This document shows positions 27,301 through 35,876 of a DNA stretch of 64,000 nt, piece after piece. Position 1 is the stretch's first letter, and every line of letters starts with the position of its first letter. This stretch comes from Cyclobacteriaceae bacterium. GTDB lineage: Bacteria > Bacteroidota > Bacteroidia > Cytophagales > Cyclobacteriaceae. The notes under the pieces are model-generated. The model did not search any database. It had not been told where the DNA came from and worked only from the letters and a program-made list of their open reading frames with translations. A program made the position numbers and the translations under genes. The stretch covers positions 3,031,319-3,095,318 of the forward strand of contig JABFRS010000001.1 of assembly GCA_013141055.1 (NCBI GenBank), in the 5' to 3' direction.

Positions 27301-29944
27301 CCTGGAAGCTGAGAAACTTGCTGAACAGACGCATGATGAAGGTATTCAGGCATTTATTTTCAGTCAGATGAAATGGCTTTACCGATCTCAGGGTAAGGCA
27401 GCGCTCGCTGAAAAAAGCCTTCAGAAAGCATTGGATCTTTATAAAAAGAATAAGAATGGAAAGGAATATGCCAACACACTGGTGAGTCAAAGCTTTGACG
27501 TGGGATATGTAACCGGTGACCAGATCAAGGCCATGAAGTTACTCGATGATGCTCAGGTGATTGCAGATACTATTAAAGATGTAATGCTGCAGGCCAGTAT
27601 TTTCGGACAGCGTGGTACGATCCTGCGTGAATTAGGAGAGTTTCAAAAAGCACTCGACTATGCAACTAAAAGCCTTGAGCTTTACCAGCAGATTGATAAT
27701 GATTGGGGAATTGCAGGAGTGTATGTGGACAGAGGAAATATTTACAAACAGTTGAATGAGTATGATCAGGCAATAAAAAATCAATTGATTGCAGATAGCA
27801 TCTATAAAAGCATTCATGCAGAGTATGCCCGACTTGCCCCGATTGCTAACCTTGGTGAGAATTATTCGGCTCAGGGAAATTATGTGAAAGCGATGGAGTA
27901 CTATCAGCAGACACTCGCCATTTCCAAAAAAGCAAATGATCTCAATGAAAACCTTGCAATTATTCAGGTATTGATTGGGGAAACACATTATTATCTGGGA
28001 AATCCTACAGAGGCAGAGAAATGGATCAAACTTTCATTGGCGACCTGTGATCAGGTGGGAGCCTTCCGAGCAAAATCTGACAACCTTGGTGTCATGGGAC
28101 GTTTGAAAATTGATGAGAAAAAATTTACAGAAGCCCGTCCTTACCTGGTGGAGGGCATGAGGCTGTCCAAAGAAAAATCACTGAAGATTGGATATATCAG
28201 CAATCTTGTGTTACTGGGGAAATTGGAAGTGGAGGAGAAAAAATATGCTGCAGCTAAACCGCTGCTTGAAGAAGCGATTGCAACATCCAGAACGATGGGT
28301 AAGAATAGTACACTTTGGGAAAGTTTATACCTACTTGGTGTAATGAACAGGGAAACCGGTGATCTGCAAATGGGTCGTGATAATCTTAAAGAATCGGTAT
28401 TGATCATTGAGAAAATCCGAAACAAGGTATCGGGTGGTGAAGAAGCGCAAAAATTGTTTTCCTCTGACAAAAACATTTTAAAGGTTTATGAAGTGTTGGT
28501 AGATGTGCTGCTGCAGCTTGGAGAAACTGACGCAGCTATGGAATACCTTCAGAAGAACAATGAAGATAATTTAAAAGCAAAGTATCGCGGATTGGACATC
28601 AAGTTTCAGAATGAGAACAAGAACAAGGTGGTAGGCCAGGAGCGCACTATGAAGGCCAAGCTTGACGGCATTGAACAGCAGATAGTAAATGAAAAGGCAT
28701 TACCAGTTGATAAACAAAATGTTGCCAAGCTTAAGAATCTTGAAGGTATTCAGACAATTGCTGAAGGTGACTATCTTAAATTTGTCAATCAACAGGTGAA
28801 TGTCCAACCAGAGTTATCAAAGTTCTTTAGTAATAGTGTTCAGCCATCTGAGTTTAGAAAGAGGAAGAAGCAAATTCCGAAGGACATGGCTCTGCTTTCT
28901 TATCTGCCTGGTGAAAAACAACTGTATATTTTTATGGCAACGTCGGATACGGTGATTGCCAAGGTTGTTAATATTACAAGAGAGCAACTTGCCCGTGATG
29001 TTAGTGGTGTAATGAGTATTGTGCGCACCCAACAAGGTACATTTGGGAAGCTGGATCTTTCAAAGGAAGAAGTAGAGCGAAAGGAACTTGTTTCTGATCA
29101 GAAGCAAACGGATAAATCGATGAAGCCGTTTGAGGAATTGTATCATTATCTGATATCTCCTGTCAGTGCTGAGATAGCCAACAAAAAGAAGCTTTGCATT
29201 ATCCCTAATGGTGCTTTAAGCTATATTCCTTTTCAGCTGTTAGGCAAGACATTGCAAAATGGGAAATTCAGCCTCATGGCAAATCAATTCTCAATCTTCT
29301 ATGCAAACTCAACGGACATGTTGTTGCGTACTTTGGAAGGAGGAGAGAAGGATTATAATATCCTTGCTTTCGGCAACCCTGATAAAAGTCTGCCATCAAC
29401 TGAAAAAGAAGTATCGGACATAAAGAAGCTCTTTCCCAATGCTTCGATATTTACTGGAGATGATGCCACGGAAGATAAAGCGAAGTTCGCAGAGGAGAAG
29501 TTTAATGTTATGCATTTCGCCACGCATGGAAATCTTGATTATGAGGATTTCAGCAAGTCATATCTGACAATGGCAGTAAATCCATCAAAGAATGAGGATG
29601 GTAAGCTGACATTAGAAGAGTTATGGGGAATGGAAGTAATGAATCACCTTAGTATCGTGGTGCTTTCAGCGTGCCAGACGGCTGTAACCAAAGGTTCGAA
29701 TGAGAGTTCACCTGTAAGCCCTGCCAGTGGATTTTTACAGAATGGTGTAAAGTCGGTAGTAGCGACGCTGTGGAAAGTGGATGATGAGGCGACTTCTATT
29801 TTAATTGGAGATTTCTATAAGAACATCAAAACAATGGATGCGGTTGATGCTTTGCGTTTGGCGCAGGTGAATCTCTCGAAAAATCCAAAATTTGCACTGC
29901 CTTATTATTGGGCTGGAGCAATTTTATTAGGAGACTGGAGATAA
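24338..29944 (+). CDS. Secreted TPR-CHAT protein (1868 residues)
   Basis: Signal peptide (MKVTVSLAFALFSLLLTSFG-Q), an N-terminal beta-rich region to about residue 250 with no family I recognise, then about 1200 residues of tetratricopeptide repeats (pattern A-x-x-x-Y-x-x-A-L-x-x-Y/F), a coiled-coil linker (~1400-1500), and a C-terminal CHAT domain. The catalytic His (HFATHGN, residue 1730) and Cys (LSACQT, residue 1779) are both present, so a caspase/separase-like protease is likely active. FLQNGVKSVVATLWKVDDEAT is typical of the domain. Cytoplasmic TPR-CHAT proteins include CRISPR-linked Craspase; this one is exported, so substrate and trigger should be periplasmic or surface. It is convergent with a TPR lipoprotein. 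Confidence 0.88.
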   Translation: MKVTVSLAFALFSLLLTSFGQKTETEVYTMGFKFSSLEKKGANVYTAAIDHGLDIGLKQDGTGTVYGMVRKDVKAHNHKLGTVTWTSVSQNRSVGTIKLNENEIIMDGDLFYVNITVPKRERTSYFFLITEAINVVKDNGEPYYTFEEILEKDGFTLRTEKFLSMQNDIHAAGEKLKQSGYKGKVQAGPYEGEAVYDVMIKTDTLAVWYYVYHLNQMNWETMGQDIRLSEAFKEYVEEGDVASPGLLKTWFVGATKQSMEGKYTQYKRKITKKLLEDWKEDATKFSNDKKFDDAEALLDACIFLSEKMGDENQIGLYFFAKADLYERSEAYDKSLASYQLALDHFTKANNNFTIGHAHQAIGMVQYRLKDYANSLKSFEKAIGIRGKLVKDNPGNVDYLNNMYTTLNASADVTYAVEDYQSSIEIYRAALKFARLAKNKSDEGTALWNHGFVFEEKLKNHDSSLVYYQKAKDIYVDLKDTTSVVTLMRSLAIVNENLKRYQIAKSITADGIALAKKTKNDASLVTILDYQGIQFVEHEDYLNAIKSYKEAEVIYKKLDNRVKLENLKKKLAKCYRETGQYDLAISKFKERLEYIEVDDLSRRADMNWDIALVYGKKGDIKNEIFYYDKSEKDYRQIKDTASLTIVINNMGYAYRDVKDSVNSYKNHERAILLNRDRKDKSDLAYSYEHLANSYKQFDSNVKSIENFRLAQKIYEQLGNFLKAGNMSDDQGHRQVARKQYALAIDRFTESIKLYNRAGDKREEAEAHWDLAYQSDTWFDHYDFSIDHYKTAYGLYMEAGDSVNACVMLSNIGQDHWSKVDYVKAIEYHQKAIALAKACRNNKQVARSWSKLAILYKDSGNPIDGTIALVNAADALLVIKDSVQLGTTYQDIGNTYYKSKDYPKAMDYFDRSITIRKALRDTLNLASALNDLAIVYAIKNDYKNAEPLYSKALVLRRKIKDRDNIPYNLSCLGNLELNVQQDYVKSEKYFLEAEKLAEQTHDEGIQAFIFSQMKWLYRSQGKAALAEKSLQKALDLYKKNKNGKEYANTLVSQSFDVGYVTGDQIKAMKLLDDAQVIADTIKDVMLQASIFGQRGTILRELGEFQKALDYATKSLELYQQIDNDWGIAGVYVDRGNIYKQLNEYDQAIKNQLIADSIYKSIHAEYARLAPIANLGENYSAQGNYVKAMEYYQQTLAISKKANDLNENLAIIQVLIGETHYYLGNPTEAEKWIKLSLATCDQVGAFRAKSDNLGVMGRLKIDEKKFTEARPYLVEGMRLSKEKSLKIGYISNLVLLGKLEVEEKKYAAAKPLLEEAIATSRTMGKNSTLWESLYLLGVMNRETGDLQMGRDNLKESVLIIEKIRNKVSGGEEAQKLFSSDKNILKVYEVLVDVLLQLGETDAAMEYLQKNNEDNLKAKYRGLDIKFQNENKNKVVGQERTMKAKLDGIEQQIVNEKALPVDKQNVAKLKNLEGIQTIAEGDYLKFVNQQVNVQPELSKFFSNSVQPSEFRKRKKQIPKDMALLSYLPGEKQLYIFMATSDTVIAKVVNITREQLARDVSGVMSIVRTQQGTFGKLDLSKEEVERKELVSDQKQTDKSMKPFEELYHYLISPVSAEIANKKKLCIIPNGALSYIPFQLLGKTLQNGKFSLMANQFSIFYANSTDMLLRTLEGGEKDYNILAFGNPDKSLPSTEKEVSDIKKLFPNASIFTGDDATEDKAKFAEEKFNVMHFATHGNLDYEDFSKSYLTMAVNPSKNEDGKLTLEELWGMEVMNHLSIVVLSACQTAVTKGSNESSPVSPASGFLQNGVKSVVATLWKVDDEATSILIGDFYKNIKTMDAVDALRLAQVNLSKNPKFALPYYWAGAILLGDWR

Positions 29945-29948
29945 AAAA

Positions 29949-29981
29949 ATCGGGTAGTCAGCTTTTAGCCAACTACCCGAT
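29949..29981 (-). terminator. Intrinsic terminator for the TPR lipoprotein gene
   Basis: ATCGGGTAGT pairs with ACTACCCGAT (10 bp, 13-nt loop). On the minus strand the stem is followed by TTTTTTT, so it ends transcription of the lipoprotein gene 30019-30933. It also sits 4 nt after the CHAT gene stop and may protect that 3' end. Confidence 0.8.
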
Positions 29982-30018
29982 CACTTCAATAATCCTTTTT
30001 TTAATTTTTCAATTAAGA

Positions 30019-30933
30019 TTATTTACAGTCTTTCAAATACCCCGCGGCATTTTCATCGCCAAGGCCATCGGCTTTTATGAAATCGGCACAAGCACTTTTC
30101 TTATCACCCATCTTTTTTAAAGTAACCCCCCGATTGTAATAGGCGGAGGCATACAGTGAATCGATCGCGATAGCTTTATTATAATCTTCAATGGCTTCAC
30201 TGGGTTTACCTGAATCATCCAGTGCATCACCTCTGAGCACATAGGTTGCAGGAAGTTGTGGATTCATTTCAATTGCTTTGGAATAATCAGCTACTGCTTT
30301 ATCAAAATTCTCAACCATATAGTAAGCATCTCCACGATCCAGGAAGTAGATCATTTCCGTTGACTTTAACTCAATGGCTTTGGTGTATTCTAAGATCGAA
30401 AGTTCATAGTCCTTCAGATTATAAACAACATCTCCCAAGGCATAATGAGCTGAAGCATTCCCGTTATTGATTGTAATTGCTTTTTCTATATCTGTTTTAG
30501 CATTCACAAAGTCACCCATTGCCAGGAAGGTCTTACCACGCCCAACGAGCGCACTGTCATAGTCAGGCTTCATGTCAATCGCTTTTGTATAGTCTTTCAT
30601 GGCCTCGTCAAATTTTTCCAATTGCCAGTAAACATCAGCGCGGTTGCAATAAATACCCGGATCCAGATCTTTATCAGAACTCATGGAAATTGCTTTGTTA
30701 TAATCTGCCAGTGATCCTTCGAAATCATCTACATCAAACTTTGCATTACCGCGATTGATGTAGGCTAGCATATTCTTGTCATCCAGAAGAATGACGGAAT
30801 CAAACTTTGCAATGGCTCCCTGAAAATCATGTGCGTTGAGCTTTGTAACAGCTTGTTTGTAAAGCTCATCCGCCTTGTTCGTGCAAGCTGCAAATGCAAT
30901 TATCCCGATAAGGAAGAATGTGATTTTTTTCAT
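30019..30933 (-). CDS. TPR lipoprotein
   Basis: 304 residues. Lipobox FAA-C after a short signal (MKKITFFLIGIIAFAA-C), then seven or eight TPR units (for example AIAKFDSVILLDDKNMLAYINRG, SILEYTKAIELKS) to the end. It should be tethered to the outer membrane or inner-membrane periplasmic face and act as a protein-binding scaffold. It converges on the TPR-CHAT gene and shares its terminator region, but has its own promoter, so a functional link is only suggested by position. Confidence 0.85.
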   Translation of the reverse strand: MKKITFFLIGIIAFAACTNKADELYKQAVTKLNAHDFQGAIAKFDSVILLDDKNMLAYINRGNAKFDVDDFEGSLADYNKAISMSSDKDLDPGIYCNRADVYWQLEKFDEAMKDYTKAIDMKPDYDSALVGRGKTFLAMGDFVNAKTDIEKAITINNGNASAHYALGDVVYNLKDYELSILEYTKAIELKSTEMIYFLDRGDAYYMVENFDKAVADYSKAIEMNPQLPATYVLRGDALDDSGKPSEAIEDYNKAIAIDSLYASAYYNRGVTLKKMGDKKSACADFIKADGLGDENAAGYLKDCK

Positions 30934-31078
30934 GAATGATTCGTTTGGGTGGGTAAACGCCAGTTATTAAGGTTGACTAAAATATGAATAGGATAAGGCA
31001 ATTCCTAGGAAGTGGAAATCTCAACAGAAATCCACTCCTCTAAATTCAGCCTCCTGATTGTCAGGAGAAAAATGCGAT

Positions 31079-32827
31079 TTACTCTGCGATCCTGATACCC
31101 AATTCCTTCAACTGCTCTGCTGAAATTGTTGATGGTGTATCGATCATCGTGTCTCGCCCTGCATTATTCTTAGGGAATGCAATAAAATCACGAATGGAGT
31201 CCGCGCCACCAAACAAGGAGCACAAGCGGTCAAACCCAAAGGCAATTCCCCCGTGTGGAGGTGCTCCAAATTCAAACGCCTCCATCAGGAACCCGAACTG
31301 TTTCTTTGCTTCTTCTTCAGAGAATCCAAGATGTGTGAACATCATTTGCTGAGTAGGACGATCATGAATACGAATCGACCCTCCTCCAACTTCTGTTCCA
31401 TTGATCACCATATCATAGGCATTGGCCCTGACTTTACCAGGATCTGTTTCCAGAAGGGAAATATCTTCGCGTTTCGGTGATGTAAAGGGATGATGCATCG
31501 CATGGAAACGATTGGTCTCCTCATTCCATTCAAGCAATGGAAAATCAATAACCCAAAGTGCCGAGAATTTATTTTTATCACGTAACCCCAATTGAGCTCC
31601 AATGAGCAAACGTAATTCGCCAAGAGCCTTTCTTGTCTTATCTCCTTCACCAGCCATTACCAGTATCAAATCTCCTGGTTGCGCATGGCAAGCTTCGGCC
31701 CACTTCTTTAATTCTTCTTCAGAGTAGAATTTGTCAGCAGATGATTTTAAACTGCCGTTGGCTTCGTAACGTACCCACACTAAACCTTTCGCTCCGATCT
31801 GAGGACGTTTTACATATTCTGTCAGCTCGTCAATTTGCTTACGGGTATATCCAGCACATCCGGTAGCAGCAATAGCCACTACGAGATCAGCCTGATCAAA
31901 TACAGGAAAATCTTTTCCTTTCACCAATGAAGTCAATTCAGTGAACTTGATTTCAAAACGCGTATCCGGTTTATCGGATCCGTAAAACTTCATAGCATCA
32001 GCGTATGACATGTGCGGAACGGAAGGCATGTCAATTGCTTTCACCGTTTTGAAAAGATGACGGATCAGTCCTTCAAACGTAGTGAGGATATCTTCCTGTG
32101 TGATGAATGCCATCTCACAGTCGATCTGAGTAAACTCAGGCTGGCGATCAGCACGAAGATCTTCATCGCGAAAGCATTTTACGATTTGATAGTAGCGGTC
32201 GAATCCGGAAACCATCAACAGTTGTTTAAAAGTTTGAGGGGATTGCGGCAATGCATAGAACTCACCATTATGTACACGTGAAGGCACAACAAAATCACGA
32301 GCTCCTTCCGGAGTTGACTTGATTAAGACAGGCGTTTCTACTTCAATGAAATTCAAACTGTCAAGATAGATACGAGTTTGTTGCGCCATTTTATGACGAA
32401 GCTGCAGGCTTTCGCGAACCGGCGTTCTGCGTAAATCCAGATATCGATATTTCATACGAAGATCATCGCCTCCGTCTGTATTTTCTTCTATTGTAAACGG
32501 AGGTGTTTTTGACTCATTCAAAACTTCGATTTTTTCCACCTTTATTTCGATTCCACCGGTTGGAATTTTGTCATTTTTTGAAAGGCGCTCAGCCACCACT
32601 CCAGTGATTTTCACCACATATTCACGACCTAGCTTACGGGCATCCAGCAGCAATTGAGGATCAGTTTTTCCTTCCTCCAGAAAGAGCTGGGTGATACCAT
32701 ATCTGTCTCTTAGATCAATCCAGAGAAGGCTGCCCTTGTCCCGAAGGCGCTGTACCCAGCCCGTCAGGGTTACGGTCTTGTTGACGTCGTTGATTCGCAG
32801 TTCGCCGCAAGTATGTGTCCTAAGCAT
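31079..32827 (-). CDS. aspS: Aspartyl-tRNA synthetase
   Basis: 582 residues, the bacterial length. N-terminal OB anticodon-binding fold ([22 protein letters not shown]), class II motif 2 [18 protein letters not shown], a bacterial insertion (GAD) domain around residues 290-400, and motif 3 GIAFGFDRL near 530. Cytosolic. A hairpin (CTCCTGA/TCAGGAG) follows the stop without a T-run. It is divergent from the gene at 32902. Confidence 0.96.
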   Translation of the reverse strand: MLRTHTCGELRINDVNKTVTLTGWVQRLRDKGSLLWIDLRDRYGITQLFLEEGKTDPQLLLDARKLGREYVVKITGVVAERLSKNDKIPTGGIEIKVEKIEVLNESKTPPFTIEENTDGGDDLRMKYRYLDLRRTPVRESLQLRHKMAQQTRIYLDSLNFIEVETPVLIKSTPEGARDFVVPSRVHNGEFYALPQSPQTFKQLLMVSGFDRYYQIVKCFRDEDLRADRQPEFTQIDCEMAFITQEDILTTFEGLIRHLFKTVKAIDMPSVPHMSYADAMKFYGSDKPDTRFEIKFTELTSLVKGKDFPVFDQADLVVAIAATGCAGYTRKQIDELTEYVKRPQIGAKGLVWVRYEANGSLKSSADKFYSEEELKKWAEACHAQPGDLILVMAGEGDKTRKALGELRLLIGAQLGLRDKNKFSALWVIDFPLLEWNEETNRFHAMHHPFTSPKREDISLLETDPGKVRANAYDMVINGTEVGGGSIRIHDRPTQQMMFTHLGFSEEEAKKQFGFLMEAFEFGAPPHGGIAFGFDRLCSLFGGADSIRDFIAFPKNNAGRDTMIDTPSTISAEQLKELGIRIAE

Positions 32828-32901
32828 CTGAAAATGATTAATTTTGGGCGCGCAAGTTAATAAACGTTACCTGTTAATCGTTATAAATTCATCGCTGAAT
32901 A

Positions 32902-33453
32902 ATGATCAAAAACCTATTCCTTCTCGTCGTTTTGGCTCTTGTAACTTCTTTTGCGCCGGCCACCCTGATAAAAACCAAGGTTGCTGACGGCGTTTCTGTT
33001 TCCCTGCCAAAAACGATGTATCCAATGACCCCTGATGACATTGCGCAACGGTATCCGTCAGTCCGCGCGCCATTGGGAGCCTATACAGATCAGGAACGCA
33101 TGGTTGATTTCAGTGTGAATATTTCTGCCACGAACTGGCCAGATGCCAATGTTGAAATGGCTCAGCAATTTTTTAAATCAGGACTTCATAATCTTTTTGA
33201 TCGGATGGAGGTCATTAGTGAGGGTACTCAGCTTCTTCACAAAAAGGAGTTTATTTTTTTCGAATTCGAATCACGTGTCAGCGGAGATCGTAGAAAGCAA
33301 GGCCTGCAGGATCCAATCCTTAAATACACCTACATTCAGTATCTCGTTGAAAAAGATCGTACACTCGTTTTTACCTTCTCCTGTCCCAAAGATCTAAGGG
33401 AGGACTGGCAACCTATTGCGCAGGAAATAATGAAAAGCGTCCGTGTTAGATAA
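32902..33453 (+). CDS. Exported protein of unknown function, PsbP/DcrB-like pattern
   Basis: 183 residues with a signal peptide (MIKNLFLLVVLALVTSFA). The mature part, KVADGVSVSLPKTMYPMTPDDIAQRYPS then ..QERMVDFSVNISATNW.., followed by VLIF-type strands and a final helix (DWQPIAQEIMKSVRV), has the strand order of the PsbP/DcrB-like fold. That is fold-level reasoning only. No functional clue from neighbours. Confidence 0.6.
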   Translation: MIKNLFLLVVLALVTSFAPATLIKTKVADGVSVSLPKTMYPMTPDDIAQRYPSVRAPLGAYTDQERMVDFSVNISATNWPDANVEMAQQFFKSGLHNLFDRMEVISEGTQLLHKKEFIFFEFESRVSGDRRKQGLQDPILKYTYIQYLVEKDRTLVFTFSCPKDLREDWQPIAQEIMKSVRVR

Positions 33454-33536
33454 GGATTATCAGGTAAACATTCGCCAACCAATTTTTTCCTAATTCCAGA
33501 AATCAGAACTTCGTATTTCCGACCTAGCACTCAAAC

Positions 33537-33983
33537 ATGGAACTCTACACAGACGAACACTTTATGCGTGAGGCAATGAAGGAGGCAGTGAAGGCGTTTG
33601 AGGCAGGGGAAATTCCGGTTGGGGCAGTAGTAGTAAGTCAGAATAAAATTATTGCAAGGTCATACAATCAAACGGAGCAGTTGACCGATGTTACAGCTCA
33701 TGCTGAAATGCTGGCTATCACAGCGGCATCAAACTACCTCGGGGCGAAGTATCTCACAGAGTGTACTTTGTATGTAACGTTGGAACCTTGTGTGATGTGT
33801 GCAGGAGCCTTGCGTTGGTCGCAGATTCAGAAACTGGTGTATGGGGCAGAAGATTTGCAAAGGGGTTTCAGTTTGCTGAAATCACCGGTTTTGCATCCCG
33901 GAACGGAAGTTTCGAAAGGGATAAAGGGTGCAGAAAGTAAAGAGTTGTTAGACAGGTTTTTTAAAAGGATCAGAGAAAAATAG
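33537..33983 (+). CDS. tadA: tRNA-specific adenosine deaminase
   Basis: 148 residues. Zinc site and catalytic Glu in TAHAEMLAI (H-A-E) and EPCVMCAGAL (PCxxC). Residue context (AGALRWSQIQKLVYGAED, then GFSLLKSPVLHP) is that of TadA, which makes inosine-34 in tRNA-Arg(ACG). Cytosolic, essential in E. coli. DUF3127 follows 13 bp downstream, likely co-transcribed. Confidence 0.92.
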   Translation: MELYTDEHFMREAMKEAVKAFEAGEIPVGAVVVSQNKIIARSYNQTEQLTDVTAHAEMLAITAASNYLGAKYLTECTLYVTLEPCVMCAGALRWSQIQKLVYGAEDLQRGFSLLKSPVLHPGTEVSKGIKGAESKELLDRFFKRIREK

Positions 33984-33996
33984 TAACATTGCGCTT

Positions 33997-34365
33997 ATGA
34001 GTATGGAATTAAAAGGAAAAGTTATCCAGATGCTGGCAGTTCAAACGGGCATGGGAAAAAAAGGACAATGGAAGAAACAGGAATTCATTGTTGAGACACA
34101 GGCACAGTATCCAAAGAAAGTATGTCTTTCTGCCTGGGGAGATAAAATAGATCAATTCAATTTGGCGGAGGGTGATATGGTTAATGTATCCGTTGATCTT
34201 GAAAGCCGTGAATACAATGGTCGCTGGTATACTGAGGCGCGCGCATGGAAACTTGAAAAGAATGGCGCGGGAGGTGGAAATGGAAAGAGCTCGTCCTCGT
34301 CTGATTCGATCGGAGACGAACCCTTCCAATCAAGTTCATCTTCAACAGATGACTTGCCTTTCTAA
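33997..34365 (+). CDS. DUF3127 protein, OB-fold-like with SSB-type C-terminal tip
   Basis: 122 residues. A compact N-terminal domain to about residue 88 (GKVIQMLAVQTGMGKKGQWKKQEFIVET.., then NVSVDLESREYNGRWYTEARAWKLE) matches DUF3127, an OB-fold family. It is followed by a Gly/Ser-rich linker and the acidic end STDDLPF. That end copies the SSB tip (DDDIPF) that recruits DNA-repair proteins. A role in single-stranded DNA metabolism is inferred from layout, not shown. Start could also be ATG 34003. Confidence 0.78.
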   Translation: MSMELKGKVIQMLAVQTGMGKKGQWKKQEFIVETQAQYPKKVCLSAWGDKIDQFNLAEGDMVNVSVDLESREYNGRWYTEARAWKLEKNGAGGGNGKSSSSSDSIGDEPFQSSSSSTDDLPF

Positions 34366-34414
34366 TTAGAAATTAATGATTGCTTTTTGAAGTGATTGAA
34401 AGCTGAAGCCTTAA

Positions 34415-34636
34415 CTAGGCTTTAGCTTTTTTAACACGTCCTTCTTCAACGCGTTTTCCGTTCTCGTGCTTTCCAAGAATGGTAACGTCTTTCGTTGTTT
34501 CGTATTGCTTAGCTGCCTGCATCATTGCCTGTTCGCTGTCGCGGATAATAATAGTACCTGATTTGGCGCCCTTATTGCGGATTTCAATATAGAATCCGTC
34601 TTTCTTCTTTTTTGGTAATACAGGAGGTCTTCCCAT
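34415..34636 (-). CDS. Small basic protein (73 residues)
   Basis: MGRPPVLPKKKKDGFYIEIRN begins with an AT-hook-like GRPP and a lysine run, followed by two or three beta strands (SGTIIIRDS, DVTILGKHENGK) and a basic tail VKKAKA. Very basic; nucleic-acid binding is plausible. I believe similar short proteins occur in other Cytophagales, but no function is known to me. Transcribed toward DUF3127, convergently. Confidence 0.65.
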   Translation of the reverse strand: MGRPPVLPKKKKDGFYIEIRNKGAKSGTIIIRDSEQAMMQAAKQYETTKDVTILGKHENGKRVEEGRVKKAKA

Positions 34637-34781
34637 GAATTATAGTGATTAGTGATTATTGTAATTTCCAGTCAATTCAAAACCAATTTTTTAAGTAACT
34701 AGTTCAGCCTTCTGCGTTTTTGGCCGAATTTAGGGTTTGCGACGCGCAAAGATAGTGAATTTTCCCGCAGATTAATGCTGA

Positions 34782-35450
34782 TTAACCAGGACGCTGGTCC
34801 ATGTCATTGCCTAAATAGGCAGGTAGCTCAATTCCCTTCTTCAAGACTGGATCCGCTTCAGGAGTCAGCCTGATAGTCTTTAATGGAACTACACCAGCCC
34901 ACACATTCATATCATAATCTTCATCATCGTCTTTTGGTGGACCCACGCGAACTTTGGCCGAAGCTTCCTGAATCTTAAAACCAATTACCATGGTTGCCTT
35001 CCACTCGTTGTCGGTTGGCTTTCGGACATCATTCCATCTTCCGGGACACACCTTTTCAGTAAAGACCTCCAGGACTTTATACAGAATCTCCTTTTGAGTT
35101 ACCAATTCAGGCTCGCTGAAAATAACCACGGAACGGTAATTCACAGAATGATGAAAAGCAGAACGTGCCAGCACCAATCCATCAAGATGTGTAACACTGA
35201 TGCATACCTTACTCTTTTTTGAGATGAGTTCACGCATGTAAAAACTTCCTACACTGCCATGAACGTAAAGCATGTCATCAATTCTGCAAAAGCCAGTTGG
35301 TATCTGAAAGGATTGCTCATCTTTTGAATAAGCTAACGTGCATACCAGAGCCTCATCAAGAATAGAGTAAACAACATCCTTGTCGTAAACGCCGCGCTTA
35401 GGCAAACGCGTGATCTCTGTTTTGTCGGTTATTGGGAATTGATCAGCCAT
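34782..35450 (-). CDS. Pyridoxamine 5'-phosphate oxidase family FMN-binding protein
   Basis: 222 residues from ATG 35450 (MADQFPITDKTEITRLPKRG), which sits one base after the GNAT stop; a start at 35489 would overlap that gene. Split-barrel flavin fold: ALVCTLAYSKDEQSFQIPTGFCRIDDMLYVHGS.. and VCISVTHLDGLVLARSAFHHSVNYRSVV. Resembles the NimA-like branch of PNPOx proteins. The exact reaction is unknown. Last gene of the ilvE-led operon. Confidence 0.83.
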   Translation of the reverse strand: MADQFPITDKTEITRLPKRGVYDKDVVYSILDEALVCTLAYSKDEQSFQIPTGFCRIDDMLYVHGSVGSFYMRELISKKSKVCISVTHLDGLVLARSAFHHSVNYRSVVIFSEPELVTQKEILYKVLEVFTEKVCPGRWNDVRKPTDNEWKATMVIGFKIQEASAKVRVGPPKDDDEDYDMNVWAGVVPLKTIRLTPEADPVLKKGIELPAYLGNDMDQRPG

Positions 35451-35451
35451 A

Positions 35452-35865
35452 TCAGTTTGCTTTTCTTTTGATAATAAAACATTCCTCAAAACGATTCATT
35501 CCAATCTTGGGATAGTAATTGACAGCGGCGGGTGCGGCCAGCAACATAAGCATCGTGTCTTCTACTCCCGACACTTCATGGGTGACCTCGATTAATTTTT
35601 TGCCAATACCCTGATGCTGGTAGGAAGCATCCACGGCCAGATCAGACAAATAACAGCAAAATGAAAAATCGCTCAATGCACGGGAAACACCAACCAATAA
35701 ATCCTTGTCCCAGGCGGTGATAAGAATGTTTCCGAACTGCAGCATTTTTTTTATGCGCTCTGGGTTGCCTACTGGTCTTCTCTGGTCAAGCGTAGATCGT
35801 TTTAGTAAGTCCACAAATTGATCAGGTGTGATCTTGGCATCACTCCTGTATTCGATATTTTTCAT
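35452..35865 (-). CDS. GNAT family N-acetyltransferase
   Basis: 137 residues. Acetyl-CoA motif A is visible as LAVDASYQHQGIGKKLIEVTHE (Q-x-x-G-I-G), preceded by CCYLSDLAV and followed by LLLAAPAAVNYYPKIGMNRFEECF, the usual motif B. Small-molecule or protein substrate unknown. Lies 11 bp after the oxidoreductase gene and one base before the PNPOx gene, so one transcript. Confidence 0.86.
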   Translation of the reverse strand: MKNIEYRSDAKITPDQFVDLLKRSTLDQRRPVGNPERIKKMLQFGNILITAWDKDLLVGVSRALSDFSFCCYLSDLAVDASYQHQGIGKKLIEVTHEVSGVEDTMLMLLAAPAAVNYYPKIGMNRFEECFIIKRKAN

Positions 35866-35876
35866 ACGGATAAAGA

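Noticed and set aside
24338-29944. Craspase-like CRISPR association of the TPR-CHAT protein
   Set aside because: No repeats, cas genes or gRAMP homolog in the window, and the protein has a signal peptide.
30940-31078. Terminator for aspS
   Set aside because: The CTCCTGA/TCAGGAG hairpin has no T-run on the minus strand, so I mention it only as a hairpin.
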